The notes: generated by a model not told the origin, from the sequence alone. DNA of 54,811 nt from Candidatus Omnitrophota bacterium (GCA_023818645.1 JAMWCJ010000004.1:1-54811); one strand, 5' to 3'. Numbered from the stretch's first letter, positions 26,211 through 36,655 are shown. A program made the numbers and translations.

Positions 26211-26869
26211 TGTTCTTTTTACCCTTTTCCTTAATTTTACTTTTTATTTTTCTGATTTTACTCTTACCTTTTTTTCTTTTTATTATTCATATTGAAATAA
26301 TAAGAATTGCTTTGAATAAAATTGGGCTTTCTCCATCTGCTGCATTTTTTATTCTTTTAATTTCTCTTATAGGTAGTGGAATCAATATACCTCTCTATAC
26401 AAGAGAGGCAACAATTTTTCCACAAGAAAGAAATATCTTTTATCTTTTTCATCCTTTTGGAGTTCCGAAACTTCATACAGAACAGGTTATTGCTATAAAT
26501 CTTGGCGGAGCAATACTTCCTCTTTTATTATGTATCTATCTATTACCAAAAGCACCTCCTATTCCAACTTTATTTGCAACAATAATTTCAATCTTTGTCT
26601 GTTTTAAATTATCACATATTGTCCCGGGACTTGGAATAACTATTCCTGCTTTAATTCCACCAGTTGTCAGTGTTTTATGTGCATTTTTATTCTCTCCTGG
26701 TAATAAAATCCCTGTTGCTTATATATCTGGTGTCCTGGGAGTTTTAATAGGCGCTGATATACTCAATTTACCTAATCTTCCTCCTTATCCAGGGATTATG
26801 AGTATTGGTGGTGCTGGTGTTTATGATGGAATTTTTCTTGTTGGTATAATTTCTGTTTTATTAACCTAA
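26210..26869 (+). CDS. DUF1614 integral membrane protein
   Basis: A 219-aa membrane protein with about seven hydrophobic segments, matching DUF1614: NKIGLSPSAAFFILL, LIGSGINIPLY, a cytoplasmic-loop-like HTEQVIAINLGGAILP, PGLGITIPALIPP, LGVLIGADILNLP and ISIGGAGVYDGIF-like end (IMSIGGAGVYDGIFLVG). Function of the family is unknown. GTG start shares a base with the korB TAG, and AAAGGAGG lies 11 nt upstream. radC follows 1 nt later. Confidence 0.75.
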   Translation: MFFLPFSLILLFIFLILLLPFFLFIIHIEIIRIALNKIGLSPSAAFFILLISLIGSGINIPLYTREATIFPQERNIFYLFHPFGVPKLHTEQVIAINLGGAILPLLLCIYLLPKAPPIPTLFATIISIFVCFKLSHIVPGLGITIPALIPPVVSVLCAFLFSPGNKIPVAYISGVLGVLIGADILNLPNLPPYPGIMSIGGAGVYDGIFLVGIISVLLT

Positions 26870-26870
26870 A

Positions 26871-27566
26871 ATGGAAAGAAAAAGATCTTTAAAATACTGG
26901 CAAGATGAAGAAAAACCAAGAGAAAAACTTATAAAAAAGGGAGAACATAACCTAACGGATGTAGATTTACTTGCTATTTTATTAAGAAGTGGAACAAAAG
27001 GCGAAACTGCTATTGATCTTGCGAGAAAAATAATAAATAAATTTGGTTGTTTTAGAAATATGAGTCACACAAGTTTAAATAGTTTTAAAGAGATTAAAGG
27101 ACTTGGGATAGCAAAAATCTGTCAAATAAAAGCAGCAATAGAAATAGGAAGAAGGATGGCAGAATCTGAACTTATAAAAAGGGAAAAACCATTAACATCA
27201 CCTGATGAAGTCGTAAAATACATAATGCCAAGAATGAGAGATTTAAAAAAAGAAGTTTTTAAAGTTATACACCTTGATTCTAAAAACAGACCGATTGAAA
27301 TAAAAGAAATAGAAGAAGGAACAGTTAATCAGGCAAATCCAATTATAAGGGAAATTTTTTATAAAGCAATAGAAAATTTTATTCCTACAATAATTTGTGT
27401 CCATAATCATCCTTCAGGAGACCCAACTCCGAGTAAAGAAGATATAGAATTTACAAAAAGATTAAAAGAAGGTGGAGAAATTCTTGGAATAAATATTTTG
27501 GACCATATAATAATTGGAGATAACCTTTATTACAGTTTTGCTTCAGGTAAAATCAAAGATATCTAA
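26871..27566 (+). CDS. radC: RadC/JAB-domain protein
   Basis: A 231-aa RadC-like protein. The N-terminal part has a UPF0758 domain with a helix-hairpin-helix ([18 protein letters not shown]). The C-terminal JAB/MPN+ metal site reads [14 protein letters not shown]. Despite its name RadC has no firm role in DNA repair. The last 14 nt overlap the convergent dCMP deaminase gene. Confidence 0.93.
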   Translation: MERKRSLKYWQDEEKPREKLIKKGEHNLTDVDLLAILLRSGTKGETAIDLARKIINKFGCFRNMSHTSLNSFKEIKGLGIAKICQIKAAIEIGRRMAESELIKREKPLTSPDEVVKYIMPRMRDLKKEVFKVIHLDSKNRPIEIKEIEEGTVNQANPIIREIFYKAIENFIPTIICVHNHPSGDPTPSKEDIEFTKRLKEGGEILGINILDHIIIGDNLYYSFASGKIKDI

Positions 27567-28020
27567 TTTTTACACTTCCTTCCTTTAAAATACTTTCAGC
27601 CATTGTGTCAGGATAACCCTCTTTTATAACAATTTCTTCAATTCCTGCATTTATTATCATCTTTGCACATACACTGCATGGATGACAGGTTATATATAGT
27701 ATACTTCCTTTAATTGAAACACCATGATAGGCAGCCTGCAAAATTGCATTCTGTTCAGCATGGAGTCCCCTACATAATTCATGTCTTTCCCCAGATGGTA
27801 TTTTTAACTTTTCTCTTATACATCCAACTTCTTTACAATGAGCAAGACCAATTGGTGCTCCATTATATCCTGTTGCTAAAATCCTTTTTTCTTTTACTAA
27901 AACTGCTCCTACTTTTCTTCTCAAACATGTTGACCTTTTTGAAACAAGTAATGCAATTTCCATAAAATAAGTATCCCAGTCGGGTCTTTCATTCTGGGTA
28001 GATTGGATATTCATCTGCAA
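27553..28020 (-). CDS. dCMP / cytidine deaminase family protein (ComEB-like)
   Basis: A Zn-dependent deaminase of about 155 aa. Zinc motif: [11 protein letters not shown] (His and catalytic Glu) and later [11 protein letters not shown] (two Cys). The N-terminal [12 protein letters not shown] is typical of dCMP deaminases, which feed dUMP to thymidylate synthase. The true start may be the second ATG at 28014; the first is 28020. It overlaps the end of glyA by about 30 nt, so the genes are tightly coupled. Confidence 0.88.
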   Translation of the reverse strand: MQMNIQSTQNERPDWDTYFMEIALLVSKRSTCLRRKVGAVLVKEKRILATGYNGAPIGLAHCKEVGCIREKLKIPSGERHELCRGLHAEQNAILQAAYHGVSIKGSILYITCHPCSVCAKMIINAGIEEIVIKEGYPDTMAESILKEGSVKIRYL

Positions 28021-29221
28021 ATCTCCTTACCTTTCTTCTAATTTCTTTCAAGATTTTTTCATTATCTCTATTTTTTAATGTCTCATCTATAAAATCAGCA
28101 ATTTTTACCATTTCTTTTTCTTTCATCCCTCTGCTTGTGATACATGGTGTTCCTATTCTTATTCCACTCGTTATATTAGGGGAAAGAGAGTCAAAGGGAA
28201 TTAAATTTTTATTTGTTATTATTCCTACTTTTTCAAGGATATCCTGTGCCTCAAGTCCAGTCAACCCCTTATTTCTTAAATCAACAACAAATAGATGAGT
28301 ATCTGTTCCATCACTTACAATTCTATATCTTCTTTCTTTCAATTCTTGACACAATTTTTTACAATTTTTTACAACCTGTTTCTGATAATTCTTAAATTTT
28401 TCTGTCATTGCCTCCTTAAATGCAACTGCCTTTCCAGCAATTACATGAACTAAAGGACCTCCTTGAATACCAGGAATTACAATACTATCTATTCTTTCTT
28501 TAAACTCTTCTTTACATAAAATAAGTCCTCCCCTTGGTCCTCTAAGTGTCTTATGGGTTGTGGAAGTAACAAATTCAGAAAATTTAACTGGTGTTGGATG
28601 CAAATTTGCCACAATTAAACCAGCAATATGTGCTATATCACAAAGGAGGTAAGCATTAACCTCTTTTGCAATCTCTGAAAATTTTTCAAAATCAATAGTT
28701 CTTGAATAGGAACTACTACCACAAACAATAATTTTAGGTTTTTCTTTTATCGCAATTTCCCTGACTTTTTCATAATCAATAAGTTCTGTATCTCTATCAA
28801 CTGAATAAAAACTTGTTTTATAAAACATACCAGAAAAATTTACTTTCACACCATGAGTAAGATGTCCACCAGAACTTATATCCATTGCAAGAATTTTATC
28901 CCCTGGTTTTAATACAGAAAAATAGACAGCCATATTTGCTTGACTTCCAGAATGTGGTTGAACATTAGCATGTTCTGCATTAAAAAGTTTACAAGCCCTT
29001 TCAATAGCAATTTTCTCAACCATATCAACATATTTACACCCACCATAATACCTCTTTCCAGGATATCCTTCTGCATATTTATTTGTAAAAACAGAGCCAA
29101 CAACTTTTAAAACATTTTTACTTACAATATTTTCAGAAGGTATTAAATTTATTGTCTCCCTCTGTTTTTCAATCTCTTTTTTCAAAGCATAATAAACTTC
29201 ATAATCAAAACTATTTAACAT
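27989..29221 (-). CDS. glyA: Serine hydroxymethyltransferase
   Basis: PLP enzyme that interconverts serine and glycine with THF one-carbon units. The 410-aa protein has [48 protein letters not shown], the PLP-lysine motif [14 protein letters not shown] and [12 protein letters not shown]. Length is usual. It lies between glyS (11-nt overlap) and dCMP deaminase (overlap), so glycine supply, glycyl-tRNA charging and dTMP metabolism share a unit. Confidence 0.97.
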   Translation of the reverse strand: MLNSFDYEVYYALKKEIEKQRETINLIPSENIVSKNVLKVVGSVFTNKYAEGYPGKRYYGGCKYVDMVEKIAIERACKLFNAEHANVQPHSGSQANMAVYFSVLKPGDKILAMDISSGGHLTHGVKVNFSGMFYKTSFYSVDRDTELIDYEKVREIAIKEKPKIIVCGSSSYSRTIDFEKFSEIAKEVNAYLLCDIAHIAGLIVANLHPTPVKFSEFVTSTTHKTLRGPRGGLILCKEEFKERIDSIVIPGIQGGPLVHVIAGKAVAFKEAMTEKFKNYQKQVVKNCKKLCQELKERRYRIVSDGTDTHLFVVDLRNKGLTGLEAQDILEKVGIITNKNLIPFDSLSPNITSGIRIGTPCITSRGMKEKEMVKIADFIDETLKNRDNEKILKEIRRKVRRFADEYPIYPE

Positions 29222-31289
29222 TTTCCACCTCTTTTAAAGGTATATAAGAGAAATCAGCAAATTTATTAAAAACTTTATCTATTAATTCAAGTAAAGATAA
29301 TCTATTATTCCTTATTTTTTCATCTTCAACCATAACAAAAACCTCTTTGAAAAATCTATCTATAGGCTCTTTCCATTTAGTCATCCCTTCTAAAAATTCC
29401 TTATATCTTTTCTCATTGTATAATTTTTCCATCTTTTCAGAATTTTCTTTGTAAAATTTAAAGAGTTGTTTTTCCGCATCTTCAATTAATAATTTTTCAT
29501 CAAAATTTCCATATACAATCTTTCTTTCCTTTGCTTGTTTTAACATATTTGCAACCCTTATAAATGGAACTAAAATCTCTTCTCCTTTTCCTTTAATAAA
29601 TGTCTCTTTTACTGCATCTACTTTCTTTCTTATGTGATATAAATTGTCCTTCTCAACTGAAAAAACTGCCCTTCTTAATCCTGGTTTTATCCCTTCTGAT
29701 ATAAGTAAATTTTCTGTTCTTTGCCTTATAAATTCTAAAATAATATTTTTCAACCTATCATCCTTCCTATCCAATATCTCAAGGGTTTTTTCAACAAGTC
29801 CTTCTATCAAAATTTCAAACTTTTTATCCCATATAATTTCAACCATACCTGTGGCTATTCTTTTAAGCCCTAAAGGATCCTGATCTCCTTTTATTTCTGC
29901 TCCTTCACTTATAAAACTACATAATATTTCTATCCTATCTGCAATAGAAACAATCGCACTTTCAATAAATTCTGGTTTTTTATCTCCTTGAAATCTTGGA
30001 AGATAATGTTGTTCTATTGATTTTGAAATTACTTCCTCATAACCATCTTTTTCAGCATATATCCTACCAATAATACCCTGAAGAGAAGGGAATTCGCTTA
30101 CCATTAAAGTCGCAAGGTCATTTTTAAACAATGAAACTATAAGATTTATTCTCTCTTTTGTTTTCAAATCTAAATTTAAACTGTCTGATATGAAATGACA
30201 AATTTTTCTTATCCTTTCAACTCTATCATAAATTGTTCCAAATTTAGGGTGATAAACAATATTTTTGAGTTCTGATAAATAGTCAATTAAAGGTTTTTTA
30301 CTATCCCTATCGATAAAAAAATTAACATCTTCAATTTTACTCTCAACAACTTTTTCATAATTTTCCTTTATCTTATCATTAAAAATACCATCACAAACAA
30401 TTATAAAATATGGTAAAAGATTATCATTATTATCAAAAAGTGGGATCCCTTTAACATTCAAAATTATTGAAATTAAAACCTCTTTCGGAAGACCTTTATA
30501 ACTCTCCGGCAAATTACAGATTCCACAAATAGGATATTCAACGAGAGAAACAATTCTTTCAATAAGTTGAAAATCGTATTTAACTTTATCTTGAAGCAAT
30601 TTTTCTATTTCTTTTATTATCATTCCCTTTCTTAACTCTTGGTCAAAAATAACATAATTTTTCAAAATTTTATCAAAAAAATCTGTTGTATCTTTTGGAA
30701 CTATTTTTTTATCTGATAAGATCCTGTGACCCCATGTAAACCTTTTACTTTTTATCTTTCCTATTTCAACAGGAATTAGTTTTTCGCCATAAAGACAGAT
30801 TATATATCTAATTGGTCTAAAAAATTTAAATCCGTCTTCGCTCCAAATCATACTTCTTGGAATTTCAAGGTGTTTCAATGTTTCATTAATTATTCTGTTA
30901 AAAATCTTTTCAACACTTTGTCCCTTTTCTTTCTTAACAATACTCAAAACTTTTTTCCCTTTTCTTTCTAAAATTTTCAAATCTTTTAATTTTGTTTTAT
31001 TACTTTCTGCAAATTTTTTAGCAACTTCATTCCATTTTCCATTCTGGTCAAGAGACCTCTCTAAAGGTGGTCCAAAAATTTCAACTATCTTTTCCTTCTG
31101 TTTTTCTACCATATCCTTTAAAAAGATGATAATTCTTCTTGGGGTATAAAAAATTTTTAACTCCTTATAATCAATCCTTTCGCTTTCAAGTGAACTTTTA
31201 AATATAGGAATAAAAATTTTTTCTAAGTATTCTCCAATACCTGAGGGTAAATCTTCTACTCCAATTTCCAAAACTAAATCTTTCATCAT
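29211..31289 (-). CDS. glyS: Glycyl-tRNA synthetase beta subunit
   Basis: Beta subunit of the heterotetrameric bacterial glycyl-tRNA synthetase, responsible for tRNA binding. The 692-aa protein has the N-terminal [44 protein letters not shown] and an HD-type region with [12 protein letters not shown], then a DALR-like C-terminus. The alpha subunit gene (glyQ) is not adjacent and must be elsewhere if the enzyme is complete. It overlaps glyA by 11 nt. Confidence 0.94.
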   Translation of the reverse strand: MMKDLVLEIGVEDLPSGIGEYLEKIFIPIFKSSLESERIDYKELKIFYTPRRIIIFLKDMVEKQKEKIVEIFGPPLERSLDQNGKWNEVAKKFAESNKTKLKDLKILERKGKKVLSIVKKEKGQSVEKIFNRIINETLKHLEIPRSMIWSEDGFKFFRPIRYIICLYGEKLIPVEIGKIKSKRFTWGHRILSDKKIVPKDTTDFFDKILKNYVIFDQELRKGMIIKEIEKLLQDKVKYDFQLIERIVSLVEYPICGICNLPESYKGLPKEVLISIILNVKGIPLFDNNDNLLPYFIIVCDGIFNDKIKENYEKVVESKIEDVNFFIDRDSKKPLIDYLSELKNIVYHPKFGTIYDRVERIRKICHFISDSLNLDLKTKERINLIVSLFKNDLATLMVSEFPSLQGIIGRIYAEKDGYEEVISKSIEQHYLPRFQGDKKPEFIESAIVSIADRIEILCSFISEGAEIKGDQDPLGLKRIATGMVEIIWDKKFEILIEGLVEKTLEILDRKDDRLKNIILEFIRQRTENLLISEGIKPGLRRAVFSVEKDNLYHIRKKVDAVKETFIKGKGEEILVPFIRVANMLKQAKERKIVYGNFDEKLLIEDAEKQLFKFYKENSEKMEKLYNEKRYKEFLEGMTKWKEPIDRFFKEVFVMVEDEKIRNNRLSLLELIDKVFNKFADFSYIPLKEVENVK

Positions 31290-31318
31290 TTTCTTTCGTT
31301 TTTTATATATAAAAAGAA

Positions 31319-32386
31319 TTATACTTTTAATTTCCTAAATATATTACAAGATTTTTTTATTTTCTTCAAACCTATATTTTGAAATATAAGGTAGATTATT
31401 ATTACAAAAGGAATTCCAGCATTCCCAAAAAAGGGATGAATTTTCCCATTTTTTGATAGAGAAAAGAAGAAAACATAAAGAAAATAACAAGAAAAAGAAA
31501 AGAGAAAAGAAAAAGAAAAAACATATAAATTTGAAATTTTATGACTTTTTTTCAAAAATGGAAATATTATAAATATCAAGAAAAAGTTAAGGAGAGGATA
31601 AAAAATTTTTTCATAAGTAAGAGTAATTAAAGAAACTGGTTTTATACCCAGTTTTTTCATTTTATTCAGAATTTTTGAAAGTTGAAAATACGAAAATGTT
31701 TCAATATCAATAGTGGAGATAGAGAGTATCTCATAGGTTAAAAATATAGAAATATTTTTAGTAGTGAATTTTTCTTTTTTTATAAGATTTTTCTCTGAAT
31801 CAAATTTCCACAGAGTTCCATTTTCAAAAATCCAGTTAAAATCTTCATAATTTCTTGCTCTTTTTGCTTTTATAACAATAAATCCCTCATTCTCAAAATA
31901 TTCAGAAAACTCCACATTTATAAAATATTTATTCTCTAATCTATCGGAATAAAAAAAATATTTTGGAGAAGAGAAAGTAATATATTCCTGTATTATGTAA
32001 TTGGAAATCTTTTTTATAAGTGGTGGAGAAACAAAATTTTTAAGAGTAAAAGTAAAAATTGAAGAAAAAAGACCACATATCAGGAAGACAGAAAAAATTT
32101 TAAAAGGATTATTACCAGAAAGAAAAAAGACCTTTATTTCATTATTTTTTAACATTTCTGAAAGAACCAACATTGAGGATAGGATAGTTATAATAGGAGA
32201 AATTTGAACAAATAATAATGGACATGTATAGAAGTAATTGCGCAAAATAAAAGATTTCCTATGGAGAAAAAAATCTGTTAAGTCCTCAAGAATTTGTATT
32301 AAAAGAAAAAGAATGACAAATAAAAAAGATACTATAAGAAAAAAATTCAAAAAATTAAAAAATATATAAATAAACTTCTTTCTCAT
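31319..32386 (-). CDS. lptG: LptG/LptF-family LPS-export permease
   Basis: A 355-aa YjgP/YjgQ-family permease. Three N-terminal membrane helices precede a periplasmic beta-rich domain (jellyroll) and three C-terminal helices follow, the standard layout. With its partner and LptB it pulls lipopolysaccharide from the inner membrane toward the outer membrane. It overlaps the upstream partner by 4 nt. Which copy is F and which is G is not certain by eye. Confidence 0.8.
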   Translation of the reverse strand: MRKKFIYIFFNFLNFFLIVSFLFVILFLLIQILEDLTDFFLHRKSFILRNYFYTCPLLFVQISPIITILSSMLVLSEMLKNNEIKVFFLSGNNPFKIFSVFLICGLFSSIFTFTLKNFVSPPLIKKISNYIIQEYITFSSPKYFFYSDRLENKYFINVEFSEYFENEGFIVIKAKRARNYEDFNWIFENGTLWKFDSEKNLIKKEKFTTKNISIFLTYEILSISTIDIETFSYFQLSKILNKMKKLGIKPVSLITLTYEKIFYPLLNFFLIFIIFPFLKKSHKISNLYVFSFSFLFSFSCYFLYVFFFSLSKNGKIHPFFGNAGIPFVIIIYLIFQNIGLKKIKKSCNIFRKLKV

Positions 32387-33420
32387 TTCCAGAATTTTTT
32401 TGTTAATAAAACACAGAATAAAACAGGAAGATATATTGGATAAGGGACAGAAAATTTTCTTACCATTATTTCTCCAGCCATTAAAAGTTCAAAAAATATT
32501 ATACTTATAAATCCACCAATTCCTAAATATAAGATTTTATTCTTTTGTTTCAGATTCATTCCAATACCACAGCCAAGAAAAAGTAAAACTAAAGGAGTAA
32601 GTGAATATACATATCTTTCATGAAGTTCAATTATTGCTTCAATACTTCTATTTTTTTTTAGATCAAAAAAATTGAGTTCAAAAATATCTGGCTCAATCTC
32701 TGTTTTTTTAAACTCTTCTGTTAACTGAATATTAAACTCATATTTCTCAAAATCTACTGAATTTATTGAATTTTCAGTATAATTTAGAAGGTTCCCATTT
32801 TCAAGAATAAAAATAAGTTTATTTTCATCAGGTTTATAAAAAACATATCCTTTTTCTGATTTTAAAAAAACTGTTGAATCTTCTCCTCTTTTTGTAATTG
32901 AAATATTTTTCAAATTAAAATTTCTAAAAACTTTTTCAATATAAATTGTTATATTGGGTATATCTTTTATTATTTCTTTTTCAATTATTATTGAAAGAGG
33001 ATTTCTTATTTTCAATTGATGGATAATATTTTTATTTACAAATCTTACGCAGGGTAAAATAAAGAGATTGAAATAAAAAAGAAAAAGTGTAAAAATAATA
33101 GAAAAAATTATAAGTGGTTTGATTAAAATATGGTTTGAAACACCAGAAAATGCAAAAACCTGTAATTCTCTGTCAGAGTGAAGTGTTGAAAAGAAAGACA
33201 TTGAAGAAACGAGAATTGTAAGAGGAATTACATATTCAAGTGATGTTAAAATTGTAAATACAAAAAATTTTAAAAGTGGTAAAAAAGAAAAAGACCCTTT
33301 AATAATAAGGTCAAAAATCTGAAAGAAACTTTTAAGCATAAAAATGAAAAGTAATATAAAAAAGGAGAAGAAAAAATTAATCAAAAAACCTTTAAAAATA
33401 TATTTTGTCTTAAATTTCAT
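32383..33420 (-). CDS. lptF: LptF/LptG-family LPS-export permease
   Basis: A 345-aa permease of the same family as the next gene, with the same 3 + jellyroll + 3 helix layout. The segment SFFSTLHSDRELQVFAFSGVS is the classic conserved cytoplasmic loop between helices 2 and 3 (in short: SDRELQVFAFSG). A gene pair like this is strong evidence for an outer membrane. It has no SD; TAAAAT lies 7 nt before the ATG, so it may be translated leaderless. Confidence 0.85.
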   Translation of the reverse strand: MKFKTKYIFKGFLINFFFSFFILLFIFMLKSFFQIFDLIIKGSFSFLPLLKFFVFTILTSLEYVIPLTILVSSMSFFSTLHSDRELQVFAFSGVSNHILIKPLIIFSIIFTLFLFYFNLFILPCVRFVNKNIIHQLKIRNPLSIIIEKEIIKDIPNITIYIEKVFRNFNLKNISITKRGEDSTVFLKSEKGYVFYKPDENKLIFILENGNLLNYTENSINSVDFEKYEFNIQLTEEFKKTEIEPDIFELNFFDLKKNRSIEAIIELHERYVYSLTPLVLLFLGCGIGMNLKQKNKILYLGIGGFISIIFFELLMAGEIMVRKFSVPYPIYLPVLFCVLLTKKFWK

Positions 33421-33427
33421 AAATTTT

Positions 33428-33456
33428 ATTTTAAAATAAATAGATTTGTATGTCTA
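33428..33456 (-). promoter_or_regulatory. Promoter of lptF, placed for a leaderless start
   Basis: Minus strand TAGACA (33456-33451), 17-nt spacer, TAAAAT (33433-33428), then 7 nt to the ATG at 33420. No SD. Confidence 0.5.
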
Positions 33457-34059
33457 ATTATAAAACAATTATTTGAGAGAAGTTGCATAAGTTGTGAAAA
33501 AAATAAAGAAGAGAATTATGGTTTTTGTAATGATTGCTTTTCAAAGATAATATATATAAACGAAAAATTTAAAAATAGAATTCATATAGGGAGATATGAA
33601 GGGCCTTTAAAGGAAGCAATTATTAAATATAAATATAATGGAAGAAAGTATTTTGCTAAAAATTTTGCTTCACTTATTGAAGAAAAAATTAAAAAAGAAA
33701 AAACTGAATTTGATATAATTATTCCTGTTCCTCTACACTGGAAAAAAGAGTTTTTAAGAGGGTTTAATCAGAGTGCTCTTATTGGAAATTATCTTGCAAA
33801 AAAACTGAATAAAAAAATGTATCAGAATGTTTTAATAAAATCAAAAAATACAATTTCTCAAACAGAATTAAGTGAAAAACAAAGGGAAGAAAATGTAAAA
33901 AATAGTTTTAAAATAAAAAATAAAGATATTATAGATAATAAAACTGTTCTCCTTCTTGACGATGTTTATACAACAGGAGCAACAACCCAAGAATGCAAAA
34001 AAGTTTTATTAGAAAATGGTGCAAAGAAAGTTATAATTGTTACAATTGCAAAAAGTTAA
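33450..34059 (+). CDS. ComF family phosphoribosyltransferase-like protein, start region irregular
   Basis: A ComF-like protein, related to a DNA-uptake factor and to phosphoribosyltransferases. The frame ending at 34059 carries a zinc finger (CISCEKNKEENYGFCNDC), an IIPVPLHWKKEFLRGFNQS segment and the PRPP loop LLLDDVYTTGATT. The frame is open back to 33355 but has no ATG, GTG or TTG before the zinc finger. The ATG at 33450 is in another frame and would read MSNYK then stop; removing one A from the AAAA at 33463-33466 joins it to QLFERSC. This is either a single-base frameshift (mutation or assembly error) or a non-standard start. Confidence 0.8.
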
Positions 34060-34063
34060 AAAT

Positions 34064-35872
34064 CTATTCAACAGTTACTGACTTTGCAAGATTTCGTGGT
34101 TTATCAACATCAATTCCCTTTTTATTTGCTACATAATAAGCAAGCAATTGAAGAGGAATTACAGTTAAAAATGGTTTTAAATACTCATTTTCTATATGTG
34201 GAATTAAAATAATTTCATCTGACAGTTTTTTTATCTCTTCTGAAATGAAATCACATATAGAAATTATAAAACCTTTTCTCGTTTTTACTTCTTCCATATT
34301 TATTATTATTTTCTTTAAAAGTTTATCCTTAACACAAATAAAGATTACAGGCATATTTTCATCTATTAAAGCAATAGGTCCATGCTTCATTTCTGCTGCT
34401 GGATAACCTTCTGCATGGATATAACTTATTTCTTTCAGTTTCAAAGCCCCTTCAAGTGCAATTGGGAAATTTATTCCTCTACCAAGATATAAAGCATTTG
34501 TTTTATAAATTAATTTTTCAGCAATTTTTTCAACATTATTATTTTTGAGTAAAAAATCCATTTTTTCCACGAGTTTTAAAATTTCATTACATTTACTATT
34601 GAATTTTTCTTTGCTTATCCTTCCTTTTTTAAAAAGATAGGTAAGAGAAAAAAGGTATAAAATGAGTATTTGAGATGTAAAAGATTTTGTAGATGCAACA
34701 CCAATTTCAGGGCCTGCCTTAGTTAAAAGAATAAAATCACTTTCCCTTACAACAGAACTTTTTTCTACATTACAAATTGAAAAAATCCTACATTTCCCCT
34801 TCAATTTTTTCATCGCTCCAATAGTATCTGCTGTTTCTCCTGACTGTGAAATTGCAATAAGGATTGTATTTCTATCAACAACAGGACTTTTATATCTTAA
34901 TTCTGAGGCATATTCTACTTCAACAGGTATTACAATAAGTTTTTCAATCATATATTCACCTATTAACCCAGAATGCCAACTTGTTCCGCAACCTGTTATA
35001 ACAATTCTTTCAGGTATAGATTGCTTTAGTAATCTTTCAAATGTCTCATCTAAAAAATATTTTAAAGTTCTCTTGATCGCTTCTGGTTGTTCATAAATCT
35101 CCTTAATCATATATGAATCAAAACTTCCCTTTGTTATTTCATACTCCTTCATATCCAGTTCATCAAATTTCTTTATTATTTGAATATTTTTTTTAAAGTT
35201 ATAGAATTTAATTTTTGACCCCAGATAAAAAATCTCATCATCTTGGAGAAAAATTACTTTGTTTGTATATTTTGTTATTGGAATTGGGTCTGAAGAAAAG
35301 TAATAATTATGTCCATCAAAACCTATTACAAGAGGTAGATTTTTCTTTGCTCCTATGAGTATATCTTCGCCCCTTTTTGTAATAAGAAAAGCAAATGAAC
35401 CTTCTATTTTTTTCAAAGCAGAAATAACAGCAAAAAATATATTTTTATCTTTTTTAAAATTTTCCTCAATTAAATGAGGTATAACCTCTGTATCTGTTTG
35501 AGAAATAAATTTATGCCCTATCTTTTCAAGTCCTTTTTTTAAAAACTGGTAATTCTCAATAGTTCCATTATGAACAATTGCTATTTCTTTTTTACAATCA
35601 AAATGAGGATGTGCATTTTCTTCAGATATTCTTCCATGAGTTGCCCATCTTGTATGAGAAATCACAATAACTTCTTCGTCTATTTTTAAAGGAATTGATA
35701 ACACAAGTTCATCTATTTTCCCTTTTCCAACTTTTTTATCATAAAAACTAAATTTATCATTATTTAAAAAAAAACCACAAGAATCATATCCCCTGTATTC
35801 AAGTGCTTTTAAACCATTTTTTATTATCTCCCTTATATTCCCTTTCCCTTTAAAACCAAAAATTCCACACAT
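34064..35872 (-). CDS. glmS: Glutamine--fructose-6-phosphate aminotransferase
   Basis: Makes glucosamine-6-phosphate for cell wall and LPS. The 602-aa protein starts MCGIFGF with the catalytic Cys, has SHTRWATHG and HNGTIENY in the glutaminase domain, two SIS domains (GCGTSWHSG, SQSGETADT, ASTKSFTSQ) and the C-terminal PRNLAKSVTVE. It shares 1 nt with the upstream zinc-ribbon gene. No glmS ribozyme is possible upstream because genes abut. Its neighbour, a DeoR-type sensor, might respond to sugar phosphate. Confidence 0.97.
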   Translation of the reverse strand: MCGIFGFKGKGNIREIIKNGLKALEYRGYDSCGFFLNNDKFSFYDKKVGKGKIDELVLSIPLKIDEEVIVISHTRWATHGRISEENAHPHFDCKKEIAIVHNGTIENYQFLKKGLEKIGHKFISQTDTEVIPHLIEENFKKDKNIFFAVISALKKIEGSFAFLITKRGEDILIGAKKNLPLVIGFDGHNYYFSSDPIPITKYTNKVIFLQDDEIFYLGSKIKFYNFKKNIQIIKKFDELDMKEYEITKGSFDSYMIKEIYEQPEAIKRTLKYFLDETFERLLKQSIPERIVITGCGTSWHSGLIGEYMIEKLIVIPVEVEYASELRYKSPVVDRNTILIAISQSGETADTIGAMKKLKGKCRIFSICNVEKSSVVRESDFILLTKAGPEIGVASTKSFTSQILILYLFSLTYLFKKGRISKEKFNSKCNEILKLVEKMDFLLKNNNVEKIAEKLIYKTNALYLGRGINFPIALEGALKLKEISYIHAEGYPAAEMKHGPIALIDENMPVIFICVKDKLLKKIIINMEEVKTRKGFIISICDFISEEIKKLSDEIILIPHIENEYLKPFLTVIPLQLLAYYVANKKGIDVDKPRNLAKSVTVE

Positions 35873-36003
35873 TATTCATCCTCTTTTTTCTCTTTCTTAC
35901 TCTTCTCAAAACACTCTTTACATATCCATGTTGAATCTTCTGGATAAAAGGCATAAATTTCTTTTTCTTCTTTTTCCTTACCACATAAATCACATCTAAT
36001 CAT
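35872..36003 (-). CDS. 43-aa zinc-ribbon protein
   Basis: A small gene: ATG at 36003, GGGAGG 4 nt upstream of it, stop TAA sharing a base with the glmS ATG. The product begins MIRCDLCGKEKEEKE and has a second knuckle WICKECF, giving a CxxC-x20-CxxC zinc-ribbon, and a Lys/Glu-rich tail. Such ribbons bind metal and often nucleic acid or protein. Its role is unknown. The SD, the four Cys and the coupling make it a real gene despite its length. Confidence 0.7.
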   Translation of the reverse strand: MIRCDLCGKEKEEKEIYAFYPEDSTWICKECFEKSKKEKKEDE

Positions 36004-36015
36004 TTTGCCTCCCTT

Positions 36016-36648
36016 TTAAACGATGACAACTTTTATTCCGATTTCTTTAAATTTTTTTATTGTAGAAATAAAATTTTTTTCATTTGAGGAATTTGTTATC
36101 AATATATATTCTTTTTTATTTTTTAAATCCATTTTAATCATTCTCATACTTCTTGTCTGGTAAATACATTCCCTCCCTATTTTTGTATCATCTGCAACAA
36201 TAATTATCTTCTCTGCTTTTTTAATGAGATGTTCAACCTGCTGAACTGTATAAACATCATCTGCACTTAATCCTTTTATAGAAAAACCAGGAGTCCCTAT
36301 TATAATTTTGTCAATTTTTGAAAATGGTAGATATATATTGACTATACTTAAATTTTTTCTTGAAATCTCTCCACTAACAATTCCAACAAAATTCTGTGAG
36401 AAAAAACTATCATATTCTTTAAGATAAAGGTTTAAAACAAAAATGTTGTTTGTCCATATTTTCAACATAAAATGAGTAGATGATTTTGCAATTAATTCAC
36501 CAACATATGAAACAGTTGTTCCAGCCCCTAAAAAAATTTCTTCTCCAAAATTAATATATTCTATCGCCTTTTGAGCAATTCTGATCTTTTTTTCTCTTTC
36601 TATGTCTCTTCTTTTCTCAAAACTTAAAAAAAGGTCATTTATTCCCAT
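36016..36648 (-). CDS. DeoR-type sugar-phosphate sensor domain without HTH
   Basis: A 210-aa protein matching the C-terminal DeoRC effector domain: a helical start (REKKIRIAQKAIEYI), then the phosphate-binding loop LGAGTTVSYVGELI, TNNIFVLN, GTPGFSIKGLSADD and a late IIVADDTKIGREC. The usual N-terminal DNA-binding helix-turn-helix is missing. I chose ATG 36648; a TTG upstream adds 16 residues that look non-coding. A TTGACA-N17-TAAAAT promoter ends 7 nt before the ATG. It is followed by the zinc-ribbon gene and glmS. Confidence 0.72.
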   Translation of the reverse strand: MGINDLFLSFEKRRDIEREKKIRIAQKAIEYINFGEEIFLGAGTTVSYVGELIAKSSTHFMLKIWTNNIFVLNLYLKEYDSFFSQNFVGIVSGEISRKNLSIVNIYLPFSKIDKIIIGTPGFSIKGLSADDVYTVQQVEHLIKKAEKIIIVADDTKIGRECIYQTRSMRMIKMDLKNKKEYILITNSSNEKNFISTIKKFKEIGIKVVIV

Positions 36649-36655
36649 ACAAAAA

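Noticed and set aside
35873-36015. glmS ribozyme or riboswitch upstream of glmS
   Set aside because: The space is filled by the 43-aa gene and has no GC-rich folded core.
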